Shown: in pieces, positions 44,204 to 53,475 of the stretch | Position numbering within the stretch: position 1 is the first letter of the stretch | Layout: each line of letters opens with the position of its first letter | Assembly: GCA_002441585.1 (NCBI GenBank) | Contig: DJWS01000009.1 | Span: 163,118-227,117, forward strand | DNA: 64,000 nucleotides | Reading direction: 5' to 3' | DNA from: Candidatus Saccharibacteria bacterium UBA6224 | GTDB lineage: Bacteria; Patescibacteriota; Saccharimonadia; Saccharimonadales; UBA4665 | The notes under the pieces: model-generated | What the model saw: the letters and a program-made list of their open reading frames with translations, nothing else | What the model was told of the DNA's origin: nothing | Database searches by the model: none | Position numbers and translations under genes: made by a program

Positions 44204-44301
44204 GTGTAGTCAAGGCCCTAGCAGAAACTTGCTCCGGATACGCCGCCGCAGAGAAGCGTAAAGTTATCCAATCTCCGAGATAATCATCATATATAATTCG
44301 G

Positions 44302-44340
44302 TTGAAATATTTGAACCGATTGATTATAGTTAACCGTATG
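44302..44340 (+). promoter_or_regulatory. Leaderless promoter with palindromic operator for arsR-type gene
   Basis: TTGAAA (44302-44307), a 17-bp spacer and TATAGT (44325-44330) are followed after 7 nt by ATG at 44338. The inverted repeat ATTCGGTT...AACCGATT (about 44296-44322) covers the -35 box and is a likely autoregulatory operator. Confidence 0.7.
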
Positions 44341-44715
44341 TCTGAGGTCAGCAAACAAGCCATAGAAACATTTAGACGTTATCAGCCGGTGTTTAATGCA
44401 CTGGGCGATCCTACGCGTCAGCAAATCATGTTCATGCTTGCAGACAACATACCGCTGTCAGTCGCGGAGCTGGCAGCCAAGACAGAGTTATCCCGGCCGG
44501 CGGTATCTCACCATTTGAAGATCCTCAGCGAAGCCAAACTTATCCGGGCAGAACGTGTAGGAGTGCGGCTGTACTACAAGCCAATGTTTCAGACGCCGTT
44601 GGCGATGGCCCAGGATTTTTCTAAAGTTCTAGGAAAGATGGTTAAGAAAAAGGTTGTCCGGGATGTTACCAGCACCCTTGGTGGCCTAGTTAAAAGAAAA
44701 GGGGACCATGCGTAA
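44338..44715 (+). CDS. ArsR family repressor
   Basis: 125 residues from ATG at 44338. The winged helix reads FNALGDPTRQQIMFML and LSVAELAAKTELSRPAVSHH. No ArsR-type Cys metal site is present, so a non-metal or redox-independent signal is likely. It overlaps the MMPL transporter by 8 nt and very probably represses the pair. Confidence 0.92.
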   Translation: MSEVSKQAIETFRRYQPVFNALGDPTRQQIMFMLADNIPLSVAELAAKTELSRPAVSHHLKILSEAKLIRAERVGVRLYYKPMFQTPLAMAQDFSKVLGKMVKKKVVRDVTSTLGGLVKRKGDHA

Positions 44716-46963
44716 GTTACTGGAGAAAATTAGTCGACACAGCTTTGATCATCCCTGGCGAATGCTGACAATACTGGTGGTCATACTCGCCGCCTTGGCG
44801 TTCGGTGCTATCACCAACATGAAGACACCGACCAACGCGGTCAGCATACCCGGCACTGAAGCCAACGTCGGTCTGGAACGCATGAATGAGCTGTTCCCCG
44901 ATGTCGGCAAAAGCTCCGCCCGCGTAGTCATAGTTGCGCCAGCAAGCAAGACGCTGGACGATTACACGGCCCGCATCGGCGACATGACGACTGCACTCAC
45001 CAGGGTCGAGGGAGTCAACCACGCGATTAGTCCATTCGATAACCCGGAAGCCATGAGCATCGACCGCAAAACGGCATCCATACAGGTACAACTGACCAAT
45101 GACAGCCAGGCGATCGACCAGGCAACCGCCGACGGGGTGGACGAAATTATCCAAAAGAACCGGGTGGACGGTCTGACCATAGAACAGGGCGGAGACATCG
45201 TGAACAATGTGCCCCACAAAATTCTGGGGCCTGGCGAAGCGCTAGGCGTAGCTATTGCGCTTGGCGTACTGCTACTGACATTTGCCTCTCTGGCTGCTGC
45301 CGGCATGCCAATACTGACCGCGTTTTTGGCGGTTGGTGCCAGCATGGCCGGATTGTTCGGCCTGAGCCAGGTTGTCGAGATCAACTCGACGACCCCGGCG
45401 CTGGCAGCAATGCTAGGTTTGGCCGTCGGCATAGATTACTCGCTGTTTATTCTCAGTCGGTACCGCGGTTACTTAATGGATGGAGCTTCGTACCGTGAGG
45501 CGACCGTGCATGCCGTCAGGACAGCCGGAAGTGCCGTTGTCTTTGCGGCCACGACGGTATTCATAGCGCTAGCAGCACTAAGCGTCGTGAAGATTCCATT
45601 CATGACCACCATGGGCCTAACTGCCGCAGTTACGGTGGCGATGGCCGCCATAATGTCCGTAACGTTTTTGCCAACGTTTTTCCGATTGGCCGGATCCAAA
45701 ATTGTTAGCAAACGGGCGCTTAGGAAGGTCAAAGCAGCACAGGCTAGGGGCTATGTACCGCAGCATGAGGATGGCAAACAAAAGATATGGTATCGCTGGG
45801 GAGCATTCGTCACACGACATCCGATTTTTTCCATCATCGTGCCGCTAATCATCATTGGGCTGGTCGCGGTGCCCGTCAAATCGCTAACCCTGGGCCTGCC
45901 GACCGAGCAGTATGCCGCCGAATCAACCACCCAGCGCAAAGCTTACGACGCCATTTCCGAAGGTTTCGGCGTCGGCTATAACGCACCGCTTATTGTCGTG
46001 GTCGAAAACATGAAACCGGTAACCGCGGCCGAAAAAGCTGCCGCCAAGCAGATGCTGATGAAACAAACTACACAGTTACCGGCCAATCAGCAGCTCATGG
46101 AACGCCAGGCTAACGAGTATGTAAAACGCCTGCACTTGCAGCAAGTCGCCACAAAAATAGCTCAAGAAGATAATGTGCAAAAGGTGCTACCCACACTGGC
46201 CAGCGATGATGGTACTAGCGGCATCTTGCAGGTCATTCCCAAAACTGCACCGTACGACGAGGCCACTAAAACGCTGATATACTCGCTCCGCGACACCGAC
46301 AAACAGCGCTCCTGGGCAGATCAAAACGCTACGTTCACGGTCACGGGCAGCACGGCGCTACAAATAGACATCAACACCAAGTTAGCGCACGCCATACCGG
46401 TGTATCTGTTAGTCGTCGTCGGGCTGTCGTTCGTCCTGCTAATAGTAGCTTTCCGCTCCATATTAGTGCCGATAAAGGCTACTCTTGGATACTTGTTGTC
46501 CGTAACGGCCATGTTTGGTGCACTGGTAGCCGTATTCCAATGGGGCTGGTTCGGACTGGCCGATGCACCGGCGCCCATCGTCAGTTTCATCCCAATTCTG
46601 GGCACCGGCATATTGTTTGGGCTGGCCATGGACTATGAATTTTTCCTGGTCTCAAATATGCGGGAAGAGTACGGCCGTACTGGTGATGCAAAGCAGGCGG
46701 TCCTGAATGGATTTGGGATAGGTAGCAAAGTAGTTACTGCTGCGGCCAGCATTATGATTGCCGTGTTCGCCGGCTTCATCTCTAACGATAATAGAACGGT
46801 CCAAGCCCTGGGCTTTGCTCTGGCATTGGGCATATTGATAGATGCCTTTTTAGTACGCATGATAATGGTTCCCGCAGTCATGACACTGGCCGGTAAACAC
46901 GCTTGGTGGATACCCGCTTGGCTCAACCGAATACTTCCCAAAGTACCAATAGCCGAAGAGTAG
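44708..46963 (+). CDS. MMPL/RND family exporter
   Basis: 751 residues with about twelve membrane helices in two repeats. The first half has GLAVGIDYSLFILSRYRG, the second GILFGLAMDYEFFLVSNMREE; both carry the paired Asp-Tyr of RND proton relay sites. Two extracellular loops (about 45-165 and 395-555) are present. Such proteins export lipids or toxic amphiphiles. It is controlled by the overlapping ArsR gene. Confidence 0.93.
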   Translation: MRKLLEKISRHSFDHPWRMLTILVVILAALAFGAITNMKTPTNAVSIPGTEANVGLERMNELFPDVGKSSARVVIVAPASKTLDDYTARIGDMTTALTRVEGVNHAISPFDNPEAMSIDRKTASIQVQLTNDSQAIDQATADGVDEIIQKNRVDGLTIEQGGDIVNNVPHKILGPGEALGVAIALGVLLLTFASLAAAGMPILTAFLAVGASMAGLFGLSQVVEINSTTPALAAMLGLAVGIDYSLFILSRYRGYLMDGASYREATVHAVRTAGSAVVFAATTVFIALAALSVVKIPFMTTMGLTAAVTVAMAAIMSVTFLPTFFRLAGSKIVSKRALRKVKAAQARGYVPQHEDGKQKIWYRWGAFVTRHPIFSIIVPLIIIGLVAVPVKSLTLGLPTEQYAAESTTQRKAYDAISEGFGVGYNAPLIVVVENMKPVTAAEKAAAKQMLMKQTTQLPANQQLMERQANEYVKRLHLQQVATKIAQEDNVQKVLPTLASDDGTSGILQVIPKTAPYDEATKTLIYSLRDTDKQRSWADQNATFTVTGSTALQIDINTKLAHAIPVYLLVVVGLSFVLLIVAFRSILVPIKATLGYLLSVTAMFGALVAVFQWGWFGLADAPAPIVSFIPILGTGILFGLAMDYEFFLVSNMREEYGRTGDAKQAVLNGFGIGSKVVTAAASIMIAVFAGFISNDNRTVQALGFALALGILIDAFLVRMIMVPAVMTLAGKHAWWIPAWLNRILPKVPIAEE

Positions 46964-47032
46964 CCGAGACGCTAGCCAGCCCCAGGTACCAAGTAGCCCA
47001 AAAGGCACACCGGCATTCGCCCCGCACCTACA

Positions 47033-47305
47033 TTATTTGGCTTTGGCCATCCTCCATCGTTCGAGCCGGGGAAGTTGTTTTTGCGCCAACCAACGCATCA
47101 AACGACCGCTGCCTTGATCCTTCAGTGCCTTATCAACGATCTCTTTCATTTCCTCGAGCGTACAGTTCGGTGTGATAAAAGCACCGTCTCGATAGCACAA
47201 ACTGCACCACTTATCGCTTTTGGATCCGTCGGCTTCTGTGCCGCGACAATCGCCAGCTTTTTTGGTCTGGAGCGGCATACCGCAACTTTGACACTGTCTT
47301 TCCAT
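47033..47305 (-). CDS. Putative zinc-ribbon protein
   Basis: 90 residues starting MERQCQSCGMPL. Cysteines occur in CQSCGM, DCRGTE, WCSLCYRDG and NCT, as in the PF12674-type putative zinc ribbon. A basic C end (LPRLERWRMAKAK) closes the protein. CTGGAGG lies upstream of the ATG. Confidence 0.8.
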   Translation of the reverse strand: MERQCQSCGMPLQTKKAGDCRGTEADGSKSDKWCSLCYRDGAFITPNCTLEEMKEIVDKALKDQGSGRLMRWLAQKQLPRLERWRMAKAK

Positions 47306-47411
47306 AGCTAGACCTCCAGGATTTAACTAACAGTCGCGCAACGAGCACCGTACACATCATGCCCCTAAACTGCAATCTGCGCCATGAAATATCAGTCATA
47401 CTCACGCATGT

Positions 47412-47450
47412 TTGTAAATATAGATGTTTTGTCGTATCGTTCAATTCATG
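47412..47450 (+). promoter_or_regulatory. Leaderless promoter
   Basis: TTGTAA (47412-47417), 17 bp, TATCGT (47435-47440), then 7 nt to ATG at 47448. Confidence 0.6.
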
Positions 47451-47750
47451 AAAGAGTGTGCCCCTGATCATCTATTGCTGCGTGGTAGGTTACAGGCCCA
47501 AACTGCACTCGACGCCCTGGCCTATACCGGCATCAACCCGGTTGCTCAGCAAAGACTCCAGACCTTGCTGGATGTCCATGAAATGTTAAGTGATGACCAA
47601 ACGCAGAACGATTTTGTAATCTCCATGCAGGGCGGCACGGCCGCTCAGGAAAAGTCCGACATAATCGCCAGCCTCGACGCCGTCGCGAATAGTGATGAAG
47701 TGCCATATGACACCTGGATAGCCGCTATAGCCTTAAGCAAAATTTTGTAA
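47448..47750 (+). CDS. Hypothetical protein
   Basis: 100 residues from ATG at 47448, chosen by the promoter spacing. Soluble, helical, one Cys near the start. No domain recognised. Confidence 0.6.
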   Translation: MKECAPDHLLLRGRLQAQTALDALAYTGINPVAQQRLQTLLDVHEMLSDDQTQNDFVISMQGGTAAQEKSDIIASLDAVANSDEVPYDTWIAAIALSKIL

Positions 47751-47762
47751 TAATTAACTTGC

Positions 47763-47777
47763 TATAATGCAATCATG
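47763..47777 (+). promoter_or_regulatory. -10 box for a 69-residue membrane protein gene (leaderless type)
   Basis: Consensus TATAAT at 47763-47768, ATG at 47775 after 6 nt, no ribosome site. Confidence 0.55.
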
Positions 47778-47984
47778 CAAAAGATAGCTACTCGAGTATT
47801 CATCTTCGCCTCGATTACATTTGGAATCATTGGAATATTGGTCGTACTGACTTCTTCGGGCCCGGATAAGCCGGACTCCGCGCTGAGTGAGTTTCTTATA
47901 AAACTCCTGTTCATAAACGTGTTTATCATTCTGCCGTCATTTGCGCTCAGCATGGCCGGCAAATACCTCAAAAACAAGCCGTAG
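47775..47984 (+). CDS. Two-helix membrane protein
   Basis: 69 residues with two membrane helices (VFIFASITFGIIGILVVLT and LLFINVFIILPSFALSMAG) and a short polar loop between. Function unknown. Confidence 0.65.
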   Translation: MQKIATRVFIFASITFGIIGILVVLTSSGPDKPDSALSEFLIKLLFINVFIILPSFALSMAGKYLKNKP

Positions 47985-48022
47985 CCAGCCACAATCGGTA
48001 GAGCAGCAATGCTAGAGATACC

Positions 48023-48061
48023 TTGTGCCGATTGAATGTATGGTATATATTGCTGTGCATG
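48023..48061 (+). promoter_or_regulatory. Leaderless promoter
   Basis: TTGTGC (48023-48028), 17 bp, TATATT (48046-48051), then 7 nt to ATG at 48059. Confidence 0.65.
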
Positions 48062-48760
48062 TCAAATCTTACACCTTACGAACATGCCATCAGGGCACTG
48101 GTGTATGCCGAATCTCCCGAGAAACAGCAGCGAGTGCTTGCCGAAAATGCCCAGAAGTCACCCTTGGCCCGACTCGTACATAACGGGGCATATGGCTTTA
48201 TTTATCGCTACCCGGAACTCACCATGCACATATTGGCAAAGCCGTATCGTGACCAGGGCCTGGAGGTTATTGCGTTTGGCAGAAATTCTACGGCCATACG
48301 AGACGGCGAGACGGTCCTGAAGATTGCCAGGGCAAGCGAACGAATGCCCGCCCCGGAACAACGAAAACTGGTGGACGAGCTGACTTACCGCCATGATGCA
48401 TCCATGACGTATCTGGGCGCCATGTGCATCGATCAAAAGTTTGAAGTCATCGAACATCCACTACACAACACTACGGTCGTGGCTGGCGTACAGTCCTTTG
48501 TCGATTTTGAGCCGTTTGATTCCCACGCTTGGCCGGCAGCCGACAAGCGGCCGAGCCTTTCTGACTTTGCCGAGAAATCGCTTGTCATGGAAGCCGAAAC
48601 GCATCTGATGACCGATGTGTCCGGTACCAACAATTTTGGCTTCGATAATGATGATAATCTGGTGTTGGTCGATACCATTCCGATGAAAAGCAGTGATGGA
48701 GGCCCGTCAATCGATATGGCGCGGCGCATGCTCAACGAAATGGCAGTATTGGCGCGTTAG
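48059..48760 (+). CDS. Hypothetical protein, possibly kinase-like fold
   Basis: 233 residues from ATG at 48059. A start at 48023 would lie inside the -35 box. VIAFGRNSTAIRDGETVLKIAR resembles a nucleotide-binding beta hairpin with Lys, and SGTNNFGFDNDDNLVLVDT resembles the N-x-D segments of atypical kinases. No HRD motif exists, so the fold is only a suggestion. Confidence 0.55.
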   Translation: MSNLTPYEHAIRALVYAESPEKQQRVLAENAQKSPLARLVHNGAYGFIYRYPELTMHILAKPYRDQGLEVIAFGRNSTAIRDGETVLKIARASERMPAPEQRKLVDELTYRHDASMTYLGAMCIDQKFEVIEHPLHNTTVVAGVQSFVDFEPFDSHAWPAADKRPSLSDFAEKSLVMEAETHLMTDVSGTNNFGFDNDDNLVLVDTIPMKSSDGGPSIDMARRMLNEMAVLAR

Positions 48761-48823
48761 TCATAGCCGTAGACTGTAGCGCCAAAAATAATAAACATGG
48801 TCCAAGCGTTAGGGGTGTTCGGG

Positions 48824-48888
48824 TGTCGGTGCGGGGGATAGGATTGGTCGCCTTTTGGGCAAACAATACGACTAACCCCGCACCGACA
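48824..48888. repeat. 13-bp perfect inverted repeat at the edge of the GC-rich island
   Basis: TGTCGGTGCGGGG (48824-48836) pairs with CCCCGCACCGACA (48876-48888) across 39 nt. It lies between two convergent genes, just outside the codon-usage shift. No T run follows, so it is not a typical terminator. Confidence 0.6.
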
Positions 48889-48914
48889 GCTCGAACCACC
48901 ACACGGCAGCCCAG

Positions 48915-49874
48915 TTACTCCTCCGTGGTAGGAATTGGCTGGGTGTCGGAGTCTCGTGGAACCGGAGCCGGCTGTGGCTTGGCGAAGAGCCGATCGCGGA
49001 TTTCCGGGTTGGGCTGTTGCACGTAGGGCTCACGCGCCGTCTCAATGGCGTTGTAGCAGTGGGCACCCTCGGGCATCCAGGTCAGGGCGTTGAAGGCCCT
49101 ATCTTGATTGCCGATGATGTCGATCATGACGATCTCAGCATCGACGCCAGTCCAGATGTAGGCCCTGGGTTTCTCATGCCCGACGATGTTGATCTTCGAC
49201 AAGTCGAAGAACGTGAGCGTGGGGCTGATGATTGGCAGGAGCCACATCGGCGGAACAGTGACCAGGCCGACCTGCTTGGTGGTGACGACGAAGTAGCGAT
49301 ACTTCCATTTCCAGTAGTAGACACTTGTCACGATCGGAATCGCGAGGAGCGCCACCAAAAAGATAGTCGTCACCGGCCAGTGGTTGAAGCCCTCGAACGG
49401 CAGGTCCGAGTTCGCAAACGCCAGCCAAACCACAAACAGTAGTGCCACGAGCACTTCAGCCATGGAGCCAAGCACCAGGCGGGCGTTCCCGACGATGTTG
49501 TGCTGGCGCTGCGACAGCCACACCAGGCCGGTTTCGCGCTTGTGGCGCTCTGCCAGCTGTGCACTCATCACGAGAGACACGCGCCAGTAGGTGTTCTGGT
49601 CAACCAGGATGCCATCGGGGTTCGCCACGGAGAAGCTGTAGTACTGAGCACCCTTAACCATCTCCTGGGCGGTCTTGTTGGCGGTCGACACCCACAGCAT
49701 CCACCCCAGGATGGCGAAGCCGCCATCGATGTACACTAGTCTCATCGATCTTGAAGAATCACCCGTCGCAATGGACAGGAGGATTGACGCGGCAACGCTG
49801 AGGATGACGATCACGATCACGCCTCGGACATGCAATTGTCGGACGCTTACGGGCGCCTTGACTTTGGGACTCAC
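48915..49874 (-). CDS. Membrane protein with PH-like domain, secretion island
   Basis: 319 residues from GTG at 49874, preceded by GAGGAGG. Two N-terminal helices, then two more near the middle (SMAEVLVALLFVVWLAF and TTIFLVALLAIPIVTSVYY). The segment YRYFVVTTKQVGLVTVP resembles bacterial PH-like domains. The tail is Pro-rich. Codon use is strongly C/G-ending, unlike the preceding gene. Gene of unknown function, divergent from the secretion operon. Confidence 0.65.
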   Translation of the reverse strand: MSPKVKAPVSVRQLHVRGVIVIVILSVAASILLSIATGDSSRSMRLVYIDGGFAILGWMLWVSTANKTAQEMVKGAQYYSFSVANPDGILVDQNTYWRVSLVMSAQLAERHKRETGLVWLSQRQHNIVGNARLVLGSMAEVLVALLFVVWLAFANSDLPFEGFNHWPVTTIFLVALLAIPIVTSVYYWKWKYRYFVVTTKQVGLVTVPPMWLLPIISPTLTFFDLSKINIVGHEKPRAYIWTGVDAEIVMIDIIGNQDRAFNALTWMPEGAHCYNAIETAREPYVQQPNPEIRDRLFAKPQPAPVPRDSDTQPIPTTEE

Positions 49875-50354
49875 GATTCCTCCTCGGGTCGTGTGGTGGA
49901 AAGAGCCGCAACTGAGAAAACCTCTCAATTACCAGTTATATCCTACAATTTTTGTCACTATTTTTCAATTATTACCACCTCAGTTTGTATATTGCACAAA
50001 TTTGCAAAAGATTATAAAATTGATACATACTCTTCGCGGGGTGAAGAGCCATTTATTGTTCGATTAGTGTACTGATACTCCGTACCATCAATGTTTATAA
50101 GTCAGTATGTCAACCGGACAGAAAATCCGGCTTAGTTGCTCACCCTTAACTCCGTGTCGTGGTCTACTTGCGGGTTTTTGCCGCTCGCCAGATAAATTAA
50201 GTTTGTCTGTTGAGTGGCAAAAATCACGCCAGCGTCCCAGTAACACGTTGAGGTAGCGGTTCGTAGCTCTAAGAACGCGCACCTTAACACTCACACAACT
50301 AGGCAAACCACTTCGATTCAGTACAGTCTATCCACTCCAAGATGGGAGACAGAC
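49875..50354. other. AT-rich control region of the secretion island
   Basis: 480 bases without a gene. The first part is AT-rich, unlike the genes around it. It includes small hairpins CTTC..GAAG (50031-50045) and CCGGAC..GTCCGG-like (50113-50130), and a 49-nt near-palindrome at 50175-50223 (TTTTTGCCGCTC/GAGTGGCAAAAA with an inner CAGATAAA/TTTGTCTG arm). Promoters for both flanking genes must lie here, but I see no clear consensus pair. Confidence 0.5.
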
Positions 50355-51776
50355 ATGTCCACTCACAGCAGTCCTGGCGATCGCCCCGTCCGATACGGTG
50401 CGCCACCGCCCGAGGCTCCTACGCCCGAGCCAACCTACGAGGTGAATGTCCCCGAGGCCCCAAGCCCCGCCGATCTTCCCGCGCAGGCACATCCGACCGC
50501 CCTTCGGTTGTCCGCCGCCGAGCAGCGCGATCAGTTCTTCAACGAGCAGCGCGCGGCTCAGCACAAGACGACGAAGAAGGTCAAGTCGAAGGCACCGGCC
50601 GGCGCCATCATCCCGTGGTTCTGGAGCATTCCTGGCATCAGGTACCACATCGTCCGCCGGGCTCGCAATCGGCTCGACGACGTGCCCGAGGTCGGCAAGC
50701 GGCAGCGTCCGCAAGCCATCCTGAGCCGTCTCCGAGACGAGATCGGCTTCTACGCGGTCAACATCGACGCCAAGTTCAGCTTCGAGAACGGCGTGGGCGG
50801 ATCAAGCAAGTCCTACCTCGCCGTGCTGTTCGGGCAGTACCTGGCTTCGATCGCACCGGTCAAGCCGTTGGTCCTGCCGGCAACCCGGTCGCCATTCAAC
50901 GCGGCTACCGGCAAGTACGCGGGTATCGATCCGAGCGAGTCGCTCAGCGTCAGTCGCTACTACGCGATGGCTGGCACCATGCCCGACAGGCAGCTCAGGA
51001 AGAAGATCCCGCGAACCAAGTTCGGCCTGATGGTCGTGACCGAGGACCCGACGGGTGAGATTGGCAGCGCCGCATCAACGATCAGCATCGACGACTACCG
51101 CCTGAAGGTGGCAGCCGGCGAGCGGATCTCGGACGCCCTCTTCCTCGACAGCGGCAACGACGACCCAGGCTCAGAATCGCTGGTTCTCGAATCAGCGCGT
51201 CTGTCCGACGTCATCGTCGTCGTGGCAACTCCACTCAAGCCGCTGTCGCTGGACGGGATCGCCCAGAACATCGGCGTGCTCCTGACCGACCCGACGGGCC
51301 CAACCGTCAAGAAGGCCGGGCCAGGCGTTCGCCGCAGCGGGGCAGAGATCTCCACTCACGAGAAGGCCAGCCGTTGCCTCGTCATCATCAGTGGTGTCGA
51401 GCCCGGCGAGAAGCCGAAGGACTACGAGAAGTACACGATGCGAGCAGACGCCTCTGGGCGTTCGTTCACGTCGATTGGCTTCGAGGGAGTCATCCTCACG
51501 CTGCGCAAGCACCGCATGTCGCGACGAACCCACCGCAGCCTCGTCATCAACCCCCGGAAGCTCACGCTCGAGGAGGAGATCGAGGTCGCCACGGCTCTTG
51601 TGACGATGTACCGCATGGCGGCGCAAAACCAGGGGTTCCCGTACGTCTACGACCCCGCACGGCCCGACCCCACCGGCGTCATCCTCGAACTCGAGGAGGA
51701 CACTTCCAGGGACGGGCGCATCAACGGGGCGGACAACGTGTCCGACCTGAACCACCACCGCTTCGGCATCCGCTGA
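50355..51776 (+). CDS. ParA/MinD-like ATPase, conjugation-associated
   Basis: 473 residues. A Pro/Ala-rich N region (1-80) precedes a P-loop-like NGVGGSSKS (145-153, Lys152) in VNIDAKFSFENGVGGSSKSY, a deviant Walker A. LFLDSGND and DVIVVVATPLKPLSLD match the Walker B and switch strands of SIMIBI ATPases. GGGAGA lies upstream of the ATG. Such ATPases occur beside SCO6880-type secretion genes in actinobacterial integrative elements, perhaps positioning the apparatus. Confidence 0.75.
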   Translation: MSTHSSPGDRPVRYGAPPPEAPTPEPTYEVNVPEAPSPADLPAQAHPTALRLSAAEQRDQFFNEQRAAQHKTTKKVKSKAPAGAIIPWFWSIPGIRYHIVRRARNRLDDVPEVGKRQRPQAILSRLRDEIGFYAVNIDAKFSFENGVGGSSKSYLAVLFGQYLASIAPVKPLVLPATRSPFNAATGKYAGIDPSESLSVSRYYAMAGTMPDRQLRKKIPRTKFGLMVVTEDPTGEIGSAASTISIDDYRLKVAAGERISDALFLDSGNDDPGSESLVLESARLSDVIVVVATPLKPLSLDGIAQNIGVLLTDPTGPTVKKAGPGVRRSGAEISTHEKASRCLVIISGVEPGEKPKDYEKYTMRADASGRSFTSIGFEGVILTLRKHRMSRRTHRSLVINPRKLTLEEEIEVATALVTMYRMAAQNQGFPYVYDPARPDPTGVILELEEDTSRDGRINGADNVSDLNHHRFGIR

Positions 51777-51797
51777 ACGCAGAAGGAGTGAACAACC

Positions 51798-52103
51798 ATG
51801 AACACACTGGCACAGGCTGTCACCGAGCAGCTGCAGCTGGCCGCGATGCTTCCCGCGAAGCTGACCCCGGACTGCAGTTGGTGGAACCAGCTCAAGGCGC
51901 CCTTGGTCGACCTGACCGAGAAGAGCGTCGGCGTCGCAATCGGCCTCTACGCCGTGATGGCGTTCGCCATCATCGGGCTGCTGGCCGTCCTCTGGATGAC
52001 CAAGCACCGGACGATGGCGCTGGTCCTGCTCGGACTCATCGTCCTCGTCGGCTCCATCATCGGAACGGGCTGGACGCCTTTCACCGGCGCCTGCACGGTC
52101 TGA
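51798..52103 (+). CDS. Small two-helix membrane protein, pilin-like candidate
   Basis: 101 residues, AAGGAG upstream of ATG. Two membrane helices (VAIGLYAVMAFAIIGLLAVLW and TMALVLLGLIVLVGSIIGTGW) and two Cys (CSW, ACTV) on the same side. Its place directly before the VirB6/TrbL-like gene is where VirB2/TrbC-type pilins or small channel proteins are found. Identity is inference from context. Confidence 0.6.
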   Translation: MNTLAQAVTEQLQLAAMLPAKLTPDCSWWNQLKAPLVDLTEKSVGVAIGLYAVMAFAIIGLLAVLWMTKHRTMALVLLGLIVLVGSIIGTGWTPFTGACTV

Positions 52104-52173
52104 TGACCCCAAGCGGTGACCGCCTGGCGAACGCTCTCAGAGCACGACCCAGGCGGTCACCAAAGGAGGAAAC

Positions 52174-53472
52174 ATGCCAATCTTCATCGAAAAGCTGCTG
52201 GAGTTCCTCGCGGAGAACAATCCGTGGGCCTGGCTAGGGAAGAGCCTTGGCAACTTGTATAACGCCATGGTCTACTTCCTGGTCCAGATCCTCGCGAAGC
52301 CTCCGCGCATCAACGGCGGTAACTTCCTCGACAACATCTACTCGAACATGTGGGGCATCGGGATCGGCCTTTCGGCACTGATCACGTTCGCTCTGCTAGC
52401 CCTGACGGTGTTCTCACAGAAGGCGCGACTCTCGTTCATCGAGGCCGCCGTCATGTTCATCGTCATCAGCGGAGCGGCAGCCGTTCTGTTCGTCATCTTC
52501 GAGTCAGCCGTGGCAACGGGTGATTCGTGGTCGGCATCGCTAGTGCGGACATTGCCCATGGGCAAGTCTCAGTTCGGCCCCCTGGGGTTCACGATCGATG
52601 GCGCACTCAGCCCGTTGTTGTTCATCTTTGGCTATGGTTTTTGGCTGCTCCCACTAGGTGCCGCCAACATGGTCATCGTGTTCTTCTACGAGCTGTTCAA
52701 CACGTTCATCAAGTTCGCGATCCTGCCGTCGCTCGCCCTGCGTCCGCTAGGCGAAAAATACAAGATGTGGAGTAACTTCCTCATCACCGGCGCGCTGGTG
52801 TCAATGCTCTTCGGACGCCCCCTGATGGTCGCCTGCATCTCGCTGGCGAACTACGCAGGGAGCAACTTCCTCGGCGGCACGCTGCTAGGGAAGGCGATCT
52901 TCCTAGGCGCAGGCATGGGCTTGTCGATTTTCCTGCAGTTCAAGCTGTGGCAGACGACAGAGCGGACGGTCGCTCGCGTGAGCAACGCCGCGAAGGTTTC
53001 CCGCATCACGGGGACTGTCAACACGCGGCAGACCGGCACCAGCCGAGTCGTCACCACTGGCGGTACGAGCACCAACAGGTTCGTCCCCGTGCTAGTCACG
53101 TCGCGCATCGGCGATGTCTCCAAGAAGGCAGCAGTCAGTGCGGCGCGATATGGCAAGACGCAGGTCAGTACTGGCTTGCGGCAGGCCATAGCATCGGGCG
53201 CAGCCAAGAAGGCCGCAGCGGCAGCAGCGGGCGTGGCAACCGGAGGTACGGCAACCGCCGCCACCATCGCCGCCACGACCATCGCCGCCAAGAAGGGATC
53301 GGCACACATGAACAAGAAGCAACTTCGGTCGCTTCCTCCGCCCACATCCCCATCGACGGTCAGCGGTGCAACACTGCCTCCGCCCAACTCGGGCATGGTC
53401 CCCGCCGGCAGTTCTCCTCTCGAGGAGTACCCAACCGGCACGGCTTTCAAACCACTCCGGAAGGGAGGGTGA
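52174..53472 (+). CDS. VirB6/TrbL-like inner-membrane channel protein (SCO6881-like)
   Basis: 432 residues, AAAGGAGG 6 nt before ATG. Six or seven membrane helices fill residues 50-260. The remaining tail is soluble, Ala/Thr/Lys-rich (AAKKAAAAAAGVATGG) and Pro-rich at the end. The layout matches polytopic T4SS channel proteins of actinobacterial elements. It ends 3 nt before the next gene. Confidence 0.72.
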   Translation: MPIFIEKLLEFLAENNPWAWLGKSLGNLYNAMVYFLVQILAKPPRINGGNFLDNIYSNMWGIGIGLSALITFALLALTVFSQKARLSFIEAAVMFIVISGAAAVLFVIFESAVATGDSWSASLVRTLPMGKSQFGPLGFTIDGALSPLLFIFGYGFWLLPLGAANMVIVFFYELFNTFIKFAILPSLALRPLGEKYKMWSNFLITGALVSMLFGRPLMVACISLANYAGSNFLGGTLLGKAIFLGAGMGLSIFLQFKLWQTTERTVARVSNAAKVSRITGTVNTRQTGTSRVVTTGGTSTNRFVPVLVTSRIGDVSKKAAVSAARYGKTQVSTGLRQAIASGAAKKAAAAAAGVATGGTATAATIAATTIAAKKGSAHMNKKQLRSLPPPTSPSTVSGATLPPPNSGMVPAGSSPLEEYPTGTAFKPLRKGG

Positions 53473-53475
53473 GCT

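Noticed and set aside
50342..52237. Long alternative frames on both strands in the GC-rich island (for example 50342-51058, 51192-52112, 51374-52237)
   Set aside because: They are Arg/Pro-rich shadows of the real genes, a usual effect of high GC, and lack ribosome sites.
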